Source: Acinetobacter rongchengensis (GTDB taxonomy: Bacteria; Pseudomonadota; Gammaproteobacteria; Pseudomonadales; Moraxellaceae). Taken from it: 64,000 nucleotides of DNA. The stretch's first letter is position 1, and each line of letters starts with the position of its first letter. The stretch spans positions 1 to 64,000 of the forward strand of contig NZ_RAXT01000012.1 in assembly GCF_003611475.1 (NCBI RefSeq). The letters run 5' to 3'. This document shows positions 1 to 8,388 of the stretch, piece by piece. The notes beneath the pieces are model-generated. The model was not told the DNA's origin, searched no databases, and was given only the letters and a program-made list of their open reading frames with translations. The translations under genes were made by a program, and so were the position numbers.

Positions 1-335
1 CAGATTTAAGATCAGGTATCAGCTATTTCGGTTATTGGTCATGGGAGGCTGCTGCTGTAACTTGGTTTGGTATCGATGATAGTAGCTATCGAGAACATCA
101 ATTTTACCCTAAAGACTTGGTGGATTTTGCCAAAGCACAAGATCAACAACTGACAGAAGAAAGTGTGGTCGAAAGAATAAAAGTTCAAGGAGGAGGGCAA
201 TGTTTAAAAACAGGTTATTGGAGCACACCTGCACAACCTGGAACTCGTCGATACTTTACTCAAGGAGATGTATTGCCAACACTTCCAAATGCGGATTGGG
301 GTATCGTGTTTTGGTATTTTAGTGGTGAAGAATAA
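1..335 (+). CDS. Probable toxin-immunity protein, DUF1911/PoNi-like, C-terminal part only
   Basis: The gene is cut by the window edge. The frame is open from base 3 to the stop at 335, so the upstream codons are coding and the ATG at 117 is internal. The visible tail holds FGYWSWEAAAV and IDDSSYREHQFYPKDLVDFA, the pattern of DUF1911 (PoNi-type) immunity proteins that neutralise T6SS or polymorphic DNase toxins. It ends with a GQCLKTGYWSTPA...RRYF stretch of the kind I associate with other polymorphic-toxin immunity families. The toxin would be expected upstream, outside the window. The immunity role is inferred from motifs; the partner is unknown. Confidence 0.6.
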   Translation, partial: DLRSGISYFGYWSWEAAAVTWFGIDDSSYREHQFYPKDLVDFAKAQDQQLTEESVVERIKVQGGGQCLKTGYWSTPAQPGTRRYFTQGDVLPTLPNADWGIVFWYFSGEE

Positions 336-742
336 CTTGAAATAAATAGATGTAGATGACTTATTTAATATTGAATAACAATATCAAAATAACTCCTAAA
401 CAGAATTTAAGAAAAACGATGCTGAATTGCTTATTTCACAATATAAATATGATGAGCTAAATTAAATTTACATTCAAAACAAGAGGTAAATTGATATGAC
501 ACTGAAAACAATCCGTTATAACGCAGGCGAATTAGCATGCTGTATGTTGTAATTGTTCAGTATTCTCCAATTAAAAATTGATGTTGTAGAGGTGTGGCTA
601 TACAACATCAATGGTTTAAATCAGCAATAAAACAATCAGCAAAAATAGATAAAACAAAAAGATTAAACTATAAACTCTAGAGCCGTAAAGGCTCTTTTTT
701 TATAGGTTTATAGAAGAGTGAGATATTTAGATAAGTATTTAA
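336..742. other. Intergenic, about 400 bp, AT-rich
   Basis: There is no convincing gene here. An 18-codon ORF (496-552) follows a fair ribosome binding site (AAGAGGTAAA) but matches nothing I know and may be a remnant. A terminator-like hairpin sits near 679-703. Confidence 0.5.
679..703 (+). terminator. Rho-independent terminator
   Basis: The stem AGAGCC/GGCTCT with loop GTAAA is followed by seven T on the + strand. It would end transcripts coming from the left, before the convergent WYL regulator gene. Confidence 0.7.
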
Positions 743-1750
743 TTACTCAATCTCATGCACGGCATTAAAGACTTCAACAGGTTCGATACGGACTAATTTT
801 TTACCAAAACTTCTGAGCCACCAAACCAGTTGAGAGGTAAAAGGAACAACCGCACTAATTTGATAAAGTTGATCATTCAGTGCTTCAACTTTTTGTTCTT
901 TACTGAGTTGGCTTTCGGTAAAATATTGTGCATCATCTTCGTGCATAATGAGTTTTAACTCGACATTCTCGGTCGGTTTTGAAAAATCTACTCGGAAACC
1001 CAAAGCACCAGAGTCGATATAGGTATCAATATCAAAATCAACAGGATGCAAAGCACGTGTATCCAAAACTGTTGCTGATTTAAAACGATGCAAAGCAAAA
1101 GTTTGTACGTCAGATTTATCATGACGCGTGCAAATCAGATAAATAATTGCACCTTTTTGAACGAGGCCTAAAGGATTGAGCAAATAAGATTTGTCTTCAC
1201 CTAGATGCCCACGAGAACGGTAAATACATTCAATTTGTTTGTCTTGTAATAGACCTTCATAAATCGCTTGTTGTGCATGGCGTTCAACCAAGGGGGGAAT
1301 CACAGGTTGTGTTGCAGGGACGATGCGTACACGATTAATCCATTGTCGAACATTGTTTTGGGTTGATAAGCTACGTTTAGCCAAGTCAAACCATGGGTTC
1401 ATTTCGTCAATCAGGCTAGGGGGTAGCAAGTGTTTTAGATGCTCTTCAACCATCATAAATGTGACCGCTTGTGAACTGGTCATATGTGGCAAGCTTTGAA
1501 TTGGTGCATCTGAGCGCCAGCGCCAACCTTGTGGAACCGTTTTATTGCTTTCAATTGGGAAGCGTTGCGCAATTTGATTTAAGTCACGTTGAATTGTTCT
1601 TAAACTGATTTCAATCCCTTCACGTTCTAATACTTCTTGTAATTCGCGTGTACCCATCCATTTTCCAGTAGAAAGACGGGAAAGGATTTGCCATTGGCGA
1701 TACAGGCTATTTGACGTTTCTTTTTCTTGTGCAGGCATGTTGGATATCAA
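743..1750 (-). CDS. WYL-domain transcriptional regulator
   Basis: This 335-residue protein has an N-terminal winged helix (residues ~15-75, with LRTIQRDLNQIAQRFP as recognition region) and a C-terminal WYL-type ligand-binding region (~165-330) with a sheet rich in YLICTRHDKSD-like residues. Such proteins are cytoplasmic DNA-binding regulators, and several respond to nucleic-acid ligands or control DNA repair and defence genes. The ATG at 1738 (MPAQEKET) is an alternative start. The gene stands alone, divergent from the Anbu locus. Its target is not visible from sequence. Confidence 0.8.
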   Translation of the reverse strand: MISNMPAQEKETSNSLYRQWQILSRLSTGKWMGTRELQEVLEREGIEISLRTIQRDLNQIAQRFPIESNKTVPQGWRWRSDAPIQSLPHMTSSQAVTFMMVEEHLKHLLPPSLIDEMNPWFDLAKRSLSTQNNVRQWINRVRIVPATQPVIPPLVERHAQQAIYEGLLQDKQIECIYRSRGHLGEDKSYLLNPLGLVQKGAIIYLICTRHDKSDVQTFALHRFKSATVLDTRALHPVDFDIDTYIDSGALGFRVDFSKPTENVELKLIMHEDDAQYFTESQLSKEQKVEALNDQLYQISAVVPFTSQLVWWLRSFGKKLVRIEPVEVFNAVHEIE

Positions 1751-1994
1751 TAAAATGGTAAAAGTTTATGGGAGCAGAATCTCTAACACAATAGAAAATT
1801 ACGGCACATTTCGCAAGTTATATCCTTAAAAAAGTGTTTAAGTATTGATAATCAGAACAAAAATATGCGTTAAGAATTTATATTTGCTCAATCAATCCCC
1901 ATACGATAGACAAAACTATTTAGAAAACCTACATAGTATTGGCATTTAAATTGCTAATTTAATTTTGCCACTAAAGTACCTAAAAGAGGTATGT

Positions 1995-3641
1995 ATGCTA
2001 AAAGAAACTATAGATACACATTCAAGCGTTACAAGTTATACAGAACAAACCATTTTGCCTGTTATAGAAGCAAAAGAGCAGGCTGTAGGGAGCGATCAAA
2101 CATCGCAGATGAAACAAGCCTTACCTGAACAAGTATCCCTCCATCACGGTTTAAAAAACCAAACTAATCAGTTGAGTATGCAAATCGAAAAACAACACGC
2201 TGCACAGCATTTGCTGAAACAAACCAACTCTATTTTTTTTAATGAATTGACGGATGATCAGGTTTTATCCCCTACGGTTGTCAATAAAATTGAAGATTGG
2301 CTGTCTAAGCATAGTATCTATGAGCTTGAACAACTCAATACATTGGCACAGGAGCATTTTTTATATCAAGGTATTACATTTGCGGTTTATGGTGAGAAAG
2401 CGGGTATTGAACGAACTATTCCGTTTGATCTCATTCCTAGAGTGATTGCCAAGCAGCAATGGAAAACCATAGAAGCTGGGTGTACGCAACGGATTAAGGC
2501 ATTAAACCTTTTTTTAGCTGACATTTACCATGAGCAAAGTATTTTAAAAGACGGCTTGATTCCTGAACTTCAAGTGTTAACCCATGAAGCCTATCAACCT
2601 GTGATGTTAAATCATAGATTGAATGGCAATATTTATAGTCAAATTAGTGGTATTGATATCGTTCGGGACAGTAAAGGAGAGTTTTTTGTTTTAGAAGACA
2701 ACTTACGTACGCCATCAGGTGTGTCGTATATGTTAGAAAGTCGTAAGATGAGTCAAAAACTTATGCCTGAATTGTGTCATCAATATGGGGCAGGGATTGA
2801 ACAGTACCCGCAATTACTGCGTGAAATATTGGCTGAAAATTCTAAAGCAGATGCGCCATTGATCGTTGTGCTGAGTCCTGGTCGTTATAATAGTGCTTAC
2901 TATGAGCATGCTTTCCTTGCAAGAGAGATGGGTGTTCCTTTGGTAACATCACGTGATCTTTTTGTTGAGAACGATAAGGTTTATGTGAAAACCATCCGTG
3001 GATGTAAACAAGTTGATGTAGTTTATAGGCGTTTGGATGATGGTTTTTTGGATCCATTGAGTTTCAGACCTGATAGCACACTCGGCGTAGCAGGATTAAT
3101 GTCTGCTTATTTAAGTCATAATGTCGTGATAGCCAATGCACCTGGCACAGGTGTAGCAGATGATAAGTCAATCTATCCTTATGTTGATCAAATGATCAGC
3201 TATTATCTGAATGAAAAGCCAATTTTATCCAATGTGCCAACGTATCAATGTCGTGAACCTTATGCACTGGATTATGTACTGAGCCATTTAGATCAATTGG
3301 TGGTGAAAGAAGCTCAGGGGTCTGGTGGTTACGGTATGTTAATCGGCCCACAAGCGACTGAACAGGATATTGATTTATTTAGAATGAAATTAATCGCCTC
3401 GCCATCGGCTTATATTGCACAACCGACTTTAGATTTGTCTGTTGCGCCTACTTTAACTTCACAAGGAATTGTGGAGCGTCATATTGATTTACGTCCATTT
3501 ATCTTGAGTTCACCTGAGCGAATTGAAATTGTACCAGGCGGTTTAACCCGAGTAGCGATGCAACAGGGCTCCTTGGTGGTCAATTCATCGCAAGGTGGTG
3601 GGATTAAGGATACATGGGTGATTGATGAATTTTCTTATTAG
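1995..3641 (+). CDS. Circularly permuted ATP-grasp protein (DUF404/DUF407), Anbu-associated
   Basis: The protein is 548 residues from the ATG at 1995, chosen because AAAGAGG (1982-1988) lies just upstream; a TTG at 1965 is open but has no such site. Residues ~95-540 match the circularly permuted ATP-grasp type 2 family (GIDIVRDSKGEFFVLEDNLRTPSGVSY in two parts, VVKEAQGSGGYGMLIGP, ERHIDLRPF). The first ~85 residues are a Gln/Thr-rich, low-complexity extension. ATP-grasp enzymes join a carboxylate to an amine or thiol through an acyl phosphate; here the substrate is unknown. It heads a cluster with alpha-E, transglutaminase-like and Anbu genes, an arrangement known to co-occur in bacteria, so it may make the peptide handled by Anbu. 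Confidence 0.88.
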   Translation: MLKETIDTHSSVTSYTEQTILPVIEAKEQAVGSDQTSQMKQALPEQVSLHHGLKNQTNQLSMQIEKQHAAQHLLKQTNSIFFNELTDDQVLSPTVVNKIEDWLSKHSIYELEQLNTLAQEHFLYQGITFAVYGEKAGIERTIPFDLIPRVIAKQQWKTIEAGCTQRIKALNLFLADIYHEQSILKDGLIPELQVLTHEAYQPVMLNHRLNGNIYSQISGIDIVRDSKGEFFVLEDNLRTPSGVSYMLESRKMSQKLMPELCHQYGAGIEQYPQLLREILAENSKADAPLIVVLSPGRYNSAYYEHAFLAREMGVPLVTSRDLFVENDKVYVKTIRGCKQVDVVYRRLDDGFLDPLSFRPDSTLGVAGLMSAYLSHNVVIANAPGTGVADDKSIYPYVDQMISYYLNEKPILSNVPTYQCREPYALDYVLSHLDQLVVKEAQGSGGYGMLIGPQATEQDIDLFRMKLIASPSAYIAQPTLDLSVAPTLTSQGIVERHIDLRPFILSSPERIEIVPGGLTRVAMQQGSLVVNSSQGGGIKDTWVIDEFSY

Positions 3642-3720
3642 AACATTCATATCCGTAGGGACGGTTGGTATTGCAGAAATGAGTTACCAATAATTTCTAA
3701 CGAACCAAAGGGGAGTGAAC

Positions 3721-4329
3721 ATGATTTTATTAAGTACGAATGCACAAAATATATTTTGGTTAGGTCGTTATTTGACCCGTATACAATATTTATGTAGCCA
3801 GTTTCCATTCAAAAATAATACTTCAGCATTGGATTATGCGCATGCATTTTGTTTGCCTGCATTCGATGCATCTTCATTGAATGAAATGATTTTGGATTCA
3901 GAACAGCCAGCGTCTTTTCATCAACAATTTCAAAATGCAAAGAATAATATTTATGATTTACGTGGCGTTATTTCTGCGCAGTCTTTTGCAGAGTTAAACC
4001 AGTTATTACAACAAGCTGAAAAAAATGCTGGTTTTATTTGCGATGTTTGTGATGAATGTAATGATGTTTTAGAGGCAGAAGAAGATGAGCTGTTGTTTTT
4101 ATTTTTTAGTTTAGGTCAGAAAATGGAACAATTAGATCGTCAAATTCGCTTAAAACAAACGAGTGTGCAAACTTTACACGCCTTAGATGGGTTAATAGAG
4201 CGCTTGGACCAGCAGGGTATGGCCAGTTTGCCAGATGCATGGGGGGAACTTAAAAAGCAGCCTGATAGTATGCGTTATTATCATTTTAGTGATCATATTG
4301 ACTCTTTATTTGAAATGGTTCGCTTATGA
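3721..4329 (+). CDS. Alpha-E domain protein (DUF403-like), Anbu-associated
   Basis: The protein is 202 residues. The ATG at 3721 was chosen because AGGGGAG (3709-3715) is 5 nt upstream; a GTG at 3715 overlaps that site. It opens with MILLSTNAQNIFWLGRYLTR, typical of the all-helical alpha-E family, and is predicted mostly helical. It is shorter than many alpha-E proteins (about 300 residues), so this may be a reduced version. Its biochemical role is not established; the family is linked to ATP-grasp and transglutaminase partners. It overlaps the next gene by 4 bp (ATGA), which suggests translational coupling. Confidence 0.82.
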   Translation: MILLSTNAQNIFWLGRYLTRIQYLCSQFPFKNNTSALDYAHAFCLPAFDASSLNEMILDSEQPASFHQQFQNAKNNIYDLRGVISAQSFAELNQLLQQAEKNAGFICDVCDECNDVLEAEEDELLFLFFSLGQKMEQLDRQIRLKQTSVQTLHALDGLIERLDQQGMASLPDAWGELKKQPDSMRYYHFSDHIDSLFEMVRL

Positions 4330-5105
4330 AGCTCATGATTAATCATCAAACCCATTATCAATATTCAGACTGGGCGAAAAATAGTATTCAATACATCAAA
4401 ATGATGCCTCAAACTAATGAGCATCAGCAGATTCACACATGGGATGTGAGTGTTCCAGGTCAAAAGCACATTAAAAAAGATGCATTTAATAATATTTGGT
4501 TGACCAGTACACAGCGAGAGCCTTATCAGCAAATGTTGATTATGGCTCAAGGTATTGTAGAAGTTAATTTTGAAAATCAGTTTGGTATCACAAACTCGTT
4601 ATCGCCAGCATTATTTTTACAACCAACTACAACAACGCTGTGTAATAGTGAAATGTTGGCGTTTGCAAAGTGTTATGTAGATCAACGGACTGTATTGAAT
4701 TTTCAGAAATTAGCAGAAGCTTTATTGAATTATATGCCGTATACCACAGCGAGTACTTCGGTGACACATACGGCAATAGAGTCATTTTCGATGCGTCAAG
4801 GCGTATGTCAGGATCATAGTCACGTATTTATTGCGATGGCCAAAGCACTTGACGTTCCTGCTCGTTATGCTTCTGGGTATTTATATGTACAAAATCAATC
4901 TCATTTAGCCAGTCATGCATGGGCCGAGATTTTTTTAGACGGTCAATGGCATGTTATTGATGTAAGTAATCAAATTTTCCGACCTGATGCGCATGTTTAT
5001 GTGGCAATAGGTCGTGATTACTGGGATGTTGCACCAGTACGAGGCATAAGAGAGCAAGGTGGCATTGAAACCATGTACTCGATTGTTCAAGTACTTGCAT
5101 GTTGA
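4326..5105 (+). CDS. Transglutaminase-like cysteine peptidase family protein, Anbu-associated
   Basis: The protein is 259 residues. It has a bacterial transglutaminase-like N-terminal domain (about 1-85) and a transglutaminase core (about 150-225). The core shows the catalytic Cys in RQGVCQDHSHVFIAMAKALD, a His in SHAWAEIF and an Asp in WHVIDVSN. Members are thought to act as amidases, peptidases or acyl transferases; no signal peptide is seen, so it is probably cytoplasmic. The start codon overlaps the alpha-E stop. With ATP-grasp and alpha-E proteins it may make or cleave an amide bond in a peptide linked to the Anbu peptidase. Confidence 0.87.
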   Translation: MKLMINHQTHYQYSDWAKNSIQYIKMMPQTNEHQQIHTWDVSVPGQKHIKKDAFNNIWLTSTQREPYQQMLIMAQGIVEVNFENQFGITNSLSPALFLQPTTTTLCNSEMLAFAKCYVDQRTVLNFQKLAEALLNYMPYTTASTSVTHTAIESFSMRQGVCQDHSHVFIAMAKALDVPARYASGYLYVQNQSHLASHAWAEIFLDGQWHVIDVSNQIFRPDAHVYVAIGRDYWDVAPVRGIREQGGIETMYSIVQVLAC

Positions 5106-5212
5106 AAAATTGAATGGTAAATAATGTGTTTGAATTATGTATCGTATGTATAAAACCATATTTTTAGACCAGCTGCGGGTTTGAATTTTCAAATGCTTTG
5201 AAAGGTAGTTCC

Positions 5213-5947
5213 ATGACGTATTGTTGTGCTTTAAGACTCAAACAGGGTTTAGTGTTCATTAGTGATACACGAACCAATGCAGGGGTAGATCATATTTCTG
5301 TTTTCAGAAAGCTCTATACTTTTGGGGTTGAGGGTGAACGTTTTATTTGTATTCAAACTTCTGGGAATTTAGCAACGACTCAGGCTGTCATTGGTCATTT
5401 AGAAAATCATCTTGCTTTGAAACAGGAACCTAACTTATATAGTGTGAATACCATGTTTGAGGTTGCAGGTTTGGTTGGGCAAACCTTGCGGAAAGTGATC
5501 GCTGATGTCACAAATGATACTCAAGAACAAAGTAATTATTTCTGTAGCTTGTTGGTCGGAGGTCAAATCAAAGGCGAAGAAATGCAACTTTATAATATTT
5601 ATCCGCAAGGGAATTTTATTTCTGCAACCAGCGATACACCGTATTTTCAAATCGGTGAGAGTAAGTATGGTAAACCAATTTTAGACCGTGCATTGAGTTA
5701 CGATATGCCTTTAGATGAAGCATTGCGTTGTAGCTTAATTTCTTTTGACTCAACTTTACGTTCAAATGTTTCCGTGGGTTTACCTTTGGATGCAATGATT
5801 TATTTAAAAGATTCTTTAACTCATCCAAGTGGTAAAAGAATTACTGAAGATGACCCGTATTTCCAACATATCAGTAAACAATGGTCTGAGACACTAAAAA
5901 AAGGTTTACAGGATTTACCAAAACCAACGGATGATTATTTTAAGTAA
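5213..5947 (+). CDS. Anbu proteasome-like peptidase (HslV-related)
   Basis: The protein is 244 residues. The ATG at 5213 was chosen because GAAAGG lies 7 nt upstream and because Met removal leaves Thr as residue 1, the N-terminal nucleophile of proteasome-fold hydrolases. MTYCCALRLKQGLVFISDTR followed by NAGVDH matches Anbu (ancestral beta subunit), with conserved Asp and Arg near residues 18-20. Anbu proteins form open spiral or ring assemblies; their physiological substrate is unsettled. It follows the transglutaminase-like gene by about 110 bp, so it may be in the same transcript. Confidence 0.9.
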   Translation: MTYCCALRLKQGLVFISDTRTNAGVDHISVFRKLYTFGVEGERFICIQTSGNLATTQAVIGHLENHLALKQEPNLYSVNTMFEVAGLVGQTLRKVIADVTNDTQEQSNYFCSLLVGGQIKGEEMQLYNIYPQGNFISATSDTPYFQIGESKYGKPILDRALSYDMPLDEALRCSLISFDSTLRSNVSVGLPLDAMIYLKDSLTHPSGKRITEDDPYFQHISKQWSETLKKGLQDLPKPTDDYFK

Positions 5948-6080
5948 TATTTCAAACAATATTTGAAGTTATTTAATTTTAATTCTCATATAAGTAGATT
6001 AATAAGATGTATTAATCATCAATTTAATTTAGATTATATCATTCATAAAGCAGCTAAAATATATTTGAGAAAATACATAA

Positions 6081-6503
6081 ATGATTCAGCTATGTTATGC
6101 AAGTCGAACCTCGTCATCTGAGCATGAAGTTTTAAATGATTTAAGAGAAATTTTAAGCGAAGCTCGAAATTTTAATACTCAGCATAATATTCACGGTGTT
6201 TTGTATTTTGCAGATGAGTATTTTTTTCAGTGTTTAGAAGGTGAAGAAGCTTCAATAAAGTTTTTGTTTGAAAAATTGATTCGTGATCCAAGACATCATC
6301 AAATCAAACTCTTTAAAACAACTGCTGTAGTTGAAGAGGGACATTTTTCACAATGGTCAATGAAATATGTAAGACGCAATAGCCAAATTCAGCAATATTT
6401 TAATGATAAAGGTTATGACAGTTTTCAGCCATTAAGTTTAAAAGATGAAGAAATTCCTGAATTATTAGCTTTATTGTATGAAATTGAACAAGTAGAAGTA
6501 TAA
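6081..6503 (+). CDS. BLUF-domain blue-light photoreceptor (BlsA-like)
   Basis: The protein is 140 residues, essentially one BLUF domain plus a short helical tail. The flavin-pocket residues are present: Tyr6 (LCYAS), Asn32 and Gln50 (FFQCLEGEE), plus RDPRHH at 69-73 and Trp92. BLUF proteins bind FAD and change hydrogen bonding around it on blue light. In Acinetobacter, short BLUF proteins such as BlsA act by binding transcription regulators and change motility, biofilm and metabolism with light and temperature. No output domain is attached, so it should act through a protein partner. It may be a paralogue rather than BlsA itself. Confidence 0.9.
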   Translation: MIQLCYASRTSSSEHEVLNDLREILSEARNFNTQHNIHGVLYFADEYFFQCLEGEEASIKFLFEKLIRDPRHHQIKLFKTTAVVEEGHFSQWSMKYVRRNSQIQQYFNDKGYDSFQPLSLKDEEIPELLALLYEIEQVEV

Positions 6504-6510
6504 ATCATAA

Positions 6511-6538
6511 AAATCCAAGCATGTGCTTGGATTTTTTT
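6511..6538. terminator. Bidirectional terminator between BLUF gene and alr
   Basis: A perfect 10-bp stem AAATCCAAGC/GCTTGGATTT with an ATGT loop is followed by T. It lies between two convergent genes, with A before and T after the stem, so it can serve both. Confidence 0.85.
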
Positions 6539-6548
6539 ATCGCAAAAA

Positions 6549-7622
6549 CTAAATCTGTTTACGGACTGGGCGAGCGCTTAAACGGCACAATAATTCATAA
6601 CCAATGGTCCCATTTGCTTCAGCAACATCATCGACTAAGCGATCTTTGCCCCATAGTTCAACTGCTGTACCCAATGCTACATTTAAATTTGTGACATCCA
6701 CGGCAATCATATCCATCGACACACGGCCAATTACACGGGTCTTTTGTCCTTGAATGGATACATAGTTTTGTTTTGGGAAGGCGCGTGGGTAGCCATCACC
6801 ATAACCAATTGATATTATAGCAATATCCATGGCTTGCTCAGCAGTAAATGTGGAGCCATATCCAACTGATTCACCTGCCTGAATATGATTCAGTGCAATA
6901 ATTTCAGCGGTAAAAGTCATTACAGGCTGAATGTCTAAGTCATGTACGGACTTGTTTGCAAATGGTGATGTACCATAAAGCATAATACCTGGGCGAACAT
7001 AATCGAAATTCAGCTCAGGCCATTTAAAGATCGCTGCAGAATTACAACATGAAGCCAAGATAGGTTCACACGCTTGTTTTACCTGTAGGAATTGATTTTT
7101 TTGTTGTTCATTTAACGGATGGTCTTCTGCATCTGCATTGGCAAAATGCATTGCCAAAACACACGTAAATCCTGCTGCTTTGAGTGAGTGAATTACATCA
7201 ACAATTTCCGATGCTTTAAAACCTAAACGGTTCATACCGCTATTCAGTTTTACCCATACTTTTAAGTCTTTGGCTATATATTGTTGTTTATACTCGAGTA
7301 ACCATTCAACTTGAACGGAATGATGCACAAGAACTTCAATGTTATTTTCAATCACGGTTGTCATCTCGTCCGCATTGAAAATACCTTCAATTAAGGTCAC
7401 GGGTTGTAGATAACCCAATTCACGTATTTCTAAAGCTTCTTGTAGACAGGCAACACCAAATGCATCCGTTGAACTTAAGGCGGCCAAACAGTCTTTTACT
7501 CCATGTCCATAAGCATTGGCTTTGACCATACTTACAATTTTAGCGGTTGGGGCAAGTTGTTTGACACGGTTTAAATTATATTGCAGTGCTTTACTGTCAA
7601 TATAAACTGTTGCTTGGCGCAC
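6549..7622 (-). CDS. alr: Alanine racemase
   Basis: The protein is 357 residues. I take the GTG at 7622 as start: AAAGGAG lies 7 nt upstream and the protein then begins MRQATVYIDSKAL, as in the family. An upstream in-frame codon at 7646 would put the ribosome site inside the gene. The PLP lysine is in VSMVKANAYGHG and the second catalytic Tyr in SVGYGSTF. The enzyme interconverts L- and D-alanine for peptidoglycan in the cytoplasm. The neighbourhood (dnaB, rplI) is the usual one for alr; a catabolic dadX would normally sit beside dadA. Confidence 0.95.
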   Translation of the reverse strand: MRQATVYIDSKALQYNLNRVKQLAPTAKIVSMVKANAYGHGVKDCLAALSSTDAFGVACLQEALEIRELGYLQPVTLIEGIFNADEMTTVIENNIEVLVHHSVQVEWLLEYKQQYIAKDLKVWVKLNSGMNRLGFKASEIVDVIHSLKAAGFTCVLAMHFANADAEDHPLNEQQKNQFLQVKQACEPILASCCNSAAIFKWPELNFDYVRPGIMLYGTSPFANKSVHDLDIQPVMTFTAEIIALNHIQAGESVGYGSTFTAEQAMDIAIISIGYGDGYPRAFPKQNYVSIQGQKTRVIGRVSMDMIAVDVTNLNVALGTAVELWGKDRLVDDVAEANGTIGYELLCRLSARPVRKQI

Positions 7623-7920
7623 CCTAGTACTCCTTTGGGAACACAAATATTGAATTGTGCTTAAAACTGAGATTGTGAATAAAATAAAGGTTTTAAATCT
7701 GTAGAACGATATAAAACGGTGAATATTCTAGACCTATCAAGCCCAAATAAACATAAACATTTGTGTTTTGAATCAAGATCACATTTAGTATCGATAAAAT
7801 TTACATGACCTGATATGTACCATTCGTCTTGCACATAATTTGTAAAAATATAGAACTTTATTTTTTATATAAAATCGTACATTTTATATTCAAATTTATC
7901 AATTTATTTGAGAGGGGAAT
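7623..7920. other. Divergent intergenic region, alr / DUF4259 gene
   Basis: About 300 bp, AT-rich. It must hold promoters for both flanking genes. A short palindrome TTTTATATAAAA lies near 7862-7873, but no clear pair of -35/-10 boxes could be fixed. No gene is seen. Confidence 0.4.
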
Positions 7921-8343
7921 ATGGGAGCATGGTCACATGAACCTTTTGGAAATGATACTGCCTGTGATTGGGCTTATGAGTTTGAAGAAGGTGATGGTTA
8001 TGTGGTGATTGAAGATGCTTTCAATCAAATCATAGAAATGGCAAAAGAAGAATTTATCGATGCTGATATTGGCTGTATTGCACATGCCGCCGCAGATGTT
8101 TTGGTAAAATCTTTTGCTGATGCTATCGGCGAAGAAGATGATTATCCCGAACCCGTAGAAAAGTGGTTAGAACAGAATAAAAATAAAACCAATTATGCGC
8201 TTATTCCCAAAGCAAAGCGTGCCTTGAATTTATTGACCAGTGAAAATTCAGAATTGGATGAGCTGTGGCGAGATTCAGATGATTATGAGCAATGGATACA
8301 GAATATAGATGCATTAAAAGAGACTTTAAGTTCAAAAGTTTGA
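7921..8343 (+). CDS. DUF4259 domain protein
   Basis: The protein is 140 residues, acidic, with the family opening MGAWSHEPFGNDTACDWAYE and later helices containing IDADIGCIAHAAADVL. The ATG follows GAGAGGGGAAT, a strong ribosome site. DUF4259 proteins are small, cytoplasmic and of unknown function. It is convergent with dnaB and divergent from alr, with its own ~300-bp upstream region. Confidence 0.85.
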   Translation: MGAWSHEPFGNDTACDWAYEFEEGDGYVVIEDAFNQIIEMAKEEFIDADIGCIAHAAADVLVKSFADAIGEEDDYPEPVEKWLEQNKNKTNYALIPKAKRALNLLTSENSELDELWRDSDDYEQWIQNIDALKETLSSKV

Positions 8344-8388
8344 ATTTAAAAATCTCTTTTTTATTCAATAAATAAATTTGGAATAGTC

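Noticed and set aside
496..552. 18-codon ORF with a fair ribosome site
   Set aside because: It is too short, matches no family I know, and lies in a decayed-looking intergenic region.
1965..1994. TTG start for the ATP-grasp gene
   Set aside because: The ribosome site AAAGAGG falls after it and directly before the ATG at 1995.
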